Positions 62,085 to 64,000 of a DNA stretch of 64,000 nucleotides are shown piece after piece; position 1 is the stretch's first letter, and every line of letters begins with the position of its first letter. The notes beneath the pieces were generated by a model, which saw nothing but the letters and a program-made list of their open reading frames with translations, did no database searches and had not been told where the DNA came from. Location of the stretch: contig CAYJGF010000013.1 of NCBI GenBank assembly GCA_964369965.1, positions 1 through 64,000 on the forward strand. Reading direction: 5' to 3'. The translations under genes and the position numbers were made by a program. Source of the DNA: CAYJBH01 sp964369965. Lineage in GTDB: Bacteria; Bacillota; Clostridia; Oscillospirales; Ruminococcaceae.

Positions 62085-64000
62085 ATGCTAAAAACACCTA
62101 AAACTTTATTAAAATATTTTGTTTCGTATTTTGTTGTATTCTGCATACCTACAATTGTATTATCAGTTTTTTGCTACAGTTTACTAATCGATACCTTTAA
62201 GGATAATATGTTGGAACTTGAATACTCTGAACAAGCCAACATGCTTGACGATATTGAACACACCTATCAGAGTCTGCAACATCTGGTAAGTGTGTTGAAT
62301 GCTTCACCCAATATTTATCTTTCCGGGCTACCGGATAACCCACGAGCTCAGATGGAGTTGATGGCGCAACTTAACATATGGCTTTTATCCGATAAAAGCA
62401 TTGAGGACATTATATTGTGGATACCGGATCATGAATTGCTTTATACCAGCAACAGCACCTACACCACCGATACATATTCCAAGGTGCACGGTTTTGACTT
62501 TTTAAGTCATATGGACGAATTGGTGCTTTCTACTACCAATTTTTTTACTACCGATGATCAAAAAAGCCTTTATCTAAGTTTCCCTTTTATTAGCTCTGCT
62601 AACGACGACCGTATAGCACAGCTAATTTTCAAATTAAAAACTTCCTTGTTTTTCCCATTTGAACACAACGAGTATCTTGTCTATTTTAATAATAGCATTC
62701 TGATAGATCAAATGAATTCTACGGTAGATGTTCCCGATTTTGAGAGTAGCGCCAAATTTGTAGAGAATTCCGATTATACTTTTATTACAACCGACAATCA
62801 AGTTACCTCGACACGAGTGGTAGTTGCATTTGACAACCAAGTGTTTTTGGAACAGTATAATGAACTACTGTACCTTTTTATAGTTATTGTTATAATTGTG
62901 TTTATAGTATCATTTTTGTTGCTGTCATTTTTCAGTTATCGCAACTATCAGCCAATAAGATTACTCGCTAATACGGCAAAACTTGTGGGTTTCAACGGGG
63001 ATAATCAGGATGAAATTAGCAATTCTGCACACGCATTGATAGAGCTCTCAGAAAAAAATAGATCCTTGCGCAATAGGATGCAAACAGAATATTACAATAC
63101 TCGTGATCTTTGGCTGTCAAGGCTTGTGCTAAACCATTACACCAATTTTGAGCAGATAAAAAATTCTCTCGAACAATATGATGTGAAATTTATTAATCAA
63201 TTTTATGCTGTTTGTATCATCAATGTAATCGAGCTACCTGATAAAATTGATTTTTCAAACAATATATTTAGAGCACACGACAACAGTATATATTTTTACC
63301 TTGAAAGTGAGCTGAGGATTGTCTGCATTATCGGTTGTGAGGATGATAGTATTACAACGCTTTCAGAGCAACTTAATAATATATCAAACGGGTTTATTGC
63401 CTTAGGAATACAGCATGTAATGTTTGTCGGTGACCTTGTTGGTACCCCGGCAGAGCTGACAGGTTCTTTTATACATGCACTTATCTGTGAAAACTTTAGG
63501 GAAAAAGAGGATCAAATCATCAATTTTTATAGGGAGCGATATGATGCTTTTGGTTATATTCTTTTTCCAAAAGATGAGATACAACTGCTCTCGATGGCAA
63601 TAGAAAAAAATGACAAGAATGCTGTGTTATCACATATACACAATATCATTGTCAGACTAAACGGTGAACTATATAAATACTCACTCGTAACTATTGTTGC
63701 TTACGAGATTGCCGGTCAATTTTTGCTTTCTAACAGTGAACTCTTATCCCCGAAGGTTTCTTCTTGTATACTGTTTTATCAGTATCAGCTGAACAAGTCC
63801 TATTCAAAAGAGATGGTTATGCAAGCACTTAACCAATTTGAACAACAACTTTCTGAACTGATTTTAAAGTCACCTGTTTTATCAAGCAAAACAGCCGATC
63901 AGACATTGGAACAAATTGTCGACTATTTGAACAAAAATTTTGCAGATAGCGAGCTTTATCTCGGTGGGCTTGCAGAACTTTTTGGACTCTCACAGAGCAA
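62085..64000 (+). CDS. Membrane-bound AraC-family regulator (module 2), cut by window edge
   Basis: 638 codons open to the right edge without a stop. Start ATG at 62085 with AAGGAAG just upstream. Layout as in the module 1 regulator: N-terminal helix (about 10-32), an extracellular sensor of about 230 residues, a second helix (about 265-290), a cytoplasmic middle part, and the beginning of an AraC DNA-binding domain (IVDYLNKNFADSELYLGGLAELFGLSQ) where the window ends. About 80 residues are missing. It is divergent from importer 2 and is the likely activator of that operon. Confidence 0.88.
   Translation, partial: MLKTPKTLLKYFVSYFVVFCIPTIVLSVFCYSLLIDTFKDNMLELEYSEQANMLDDIEHTYQSLQHLVSVLNASPNIYLSGLPDNPRAQMELMAQLNIWLLSDKSIEDIILWIPDHELLYTSNSTYTTDTYSKVHGFDFLSHMDELVLSTTNFFTTDDQKSLYLSFPFISSANDDRIAQLIFKLKTSLFFPFEHNEYLVYFNNSILIDQMNSTVDVPDFESSAKFVENSDYTFITTDNQVTSTRVVVAFDNQVFLEQYNELLYLFIVIVIIVFIVSFLLLSFFSYRNYQPIRLLANTAKLVGFNGDNQDEISNSAHALIELSEKNRSLRNRMQTEYYNTRDLWLSRLVLNHYTNFEQIKNSLEQYDVKFINQFYAVCIINVIELPDKIDFSNNIFRAHDNSIYFYLESELRIVCIIGCEDDSITTLSEQLNNISNGFIALGIQHVMFVGDLVGTPAELTGSFIHALICENFREKEDQIINFYRERYDAFGYILFPKDEIQLLSMAIEKNDKNAVLSHIHNIIVRLNGELYKYSLVTIVAYEIAGQFLLSNSELLSPKVSSCILFYQYQLNKSYSKEMVMQALNQFEQQLSELILKSPVLSSKTADQTLEQIVDYLNKNFADSELYLGGLAELFGLSQS

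Noticed and set aside
1..64000. tRNA, rRNA or CRISPR arrays
   Set aside because: No T-loop-like GGTTCRANTCC within a cloverleaf, no rRNA-like stretch, and no regularly spaced repeats were noticed by eye; a tRNAscan or CRISPR search was not possible.

Overview
The window looks like a chromosome segment from a low-to-mid GC, spore-forming anaerobe of the class Clostridia (Oscillospirales/Ruminococcaceae-like). Pointers are a mother-cell sigma factor (SigK) gene, a PadR/HAAS pair, YmfF/YmfH peptidases, an NFACT/RqcH protein, 2-hydroxyacyl-CoA dehydratase-type proteins with a Na+-pump decarboxylase subunit, and strong AGGAGG-type ribosome binding sites with frequent TTG/GTG starts. No species assignment is possible from the sequence alone.

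Region 1 (1-34.7 kb) reads as core genome. It starts with the first codons of a leftward gene behind a long structured leader, then a striking three-armed perfect palindrome (443-548), a MATE exporter, a leftward operon with a decarboxylase beta subunit, a 46-aa gamma-like membrane protein and a dehydratase activase/dehydratase pair, and a rightward Gld-type ABC operon. Next come a class-M sirtuin facing a zinc macrodomain protein, glmS behind a heterodimeric ABC exporter, a P-loop kinase with an ECF S-component, L-serine dehydratase, a GT-C-like membrane protein, a PTS IIA protein, and a housekeeping run (ymfF, ymfH, lgt, trmK, nif3-like, rqcH). A RAYT-like protein and a HAAS/PadR pair precede sigK. 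A ~100-bp repeat carrying two hairpins occurs twice, each time exactly 10 bases before a start codon.

Region 2 (34.7-41.8 kb) holds the 5' part of sigK. Its reading frame is cut inside the region 4.2 recognition helix, directly beside three tandem leftward large serine recombinases, a DUF6870-like protein, two short genes and an XRE regulator. This is the layout of a sigK intervening (skin-like) element. The missing sigK 3' end is not found in this window, so the element either continues past the right edge or the tail has been lost.

Region 3 (41.9-64 kb) is a carbohydrate-use island: a GH51 arabinofuranosidase with a divergent ArsR-type regulator, then two parallel modules. Each module has a membrane-bound AraC-type regulator, two LplB/LplC-type permeases and a lipoprotein substrate-binding protein, without an ATPase. 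Between them the modules carry three sulfatases with CxPxR motifs and no visible signal peptide, one GH2 and one GH43 enzyme. The picture is import of sulfated oligosaccharides followed by desulfation and trimming in the cytoplasm. In both modules a hairpin follows the binding-protein gene, which could set expression of the enzymes below that of the binding protein. If the sigK element really extends past this island, a sulfated-glycan utilisation locus is riding inside a sporulation-gene intervening element.
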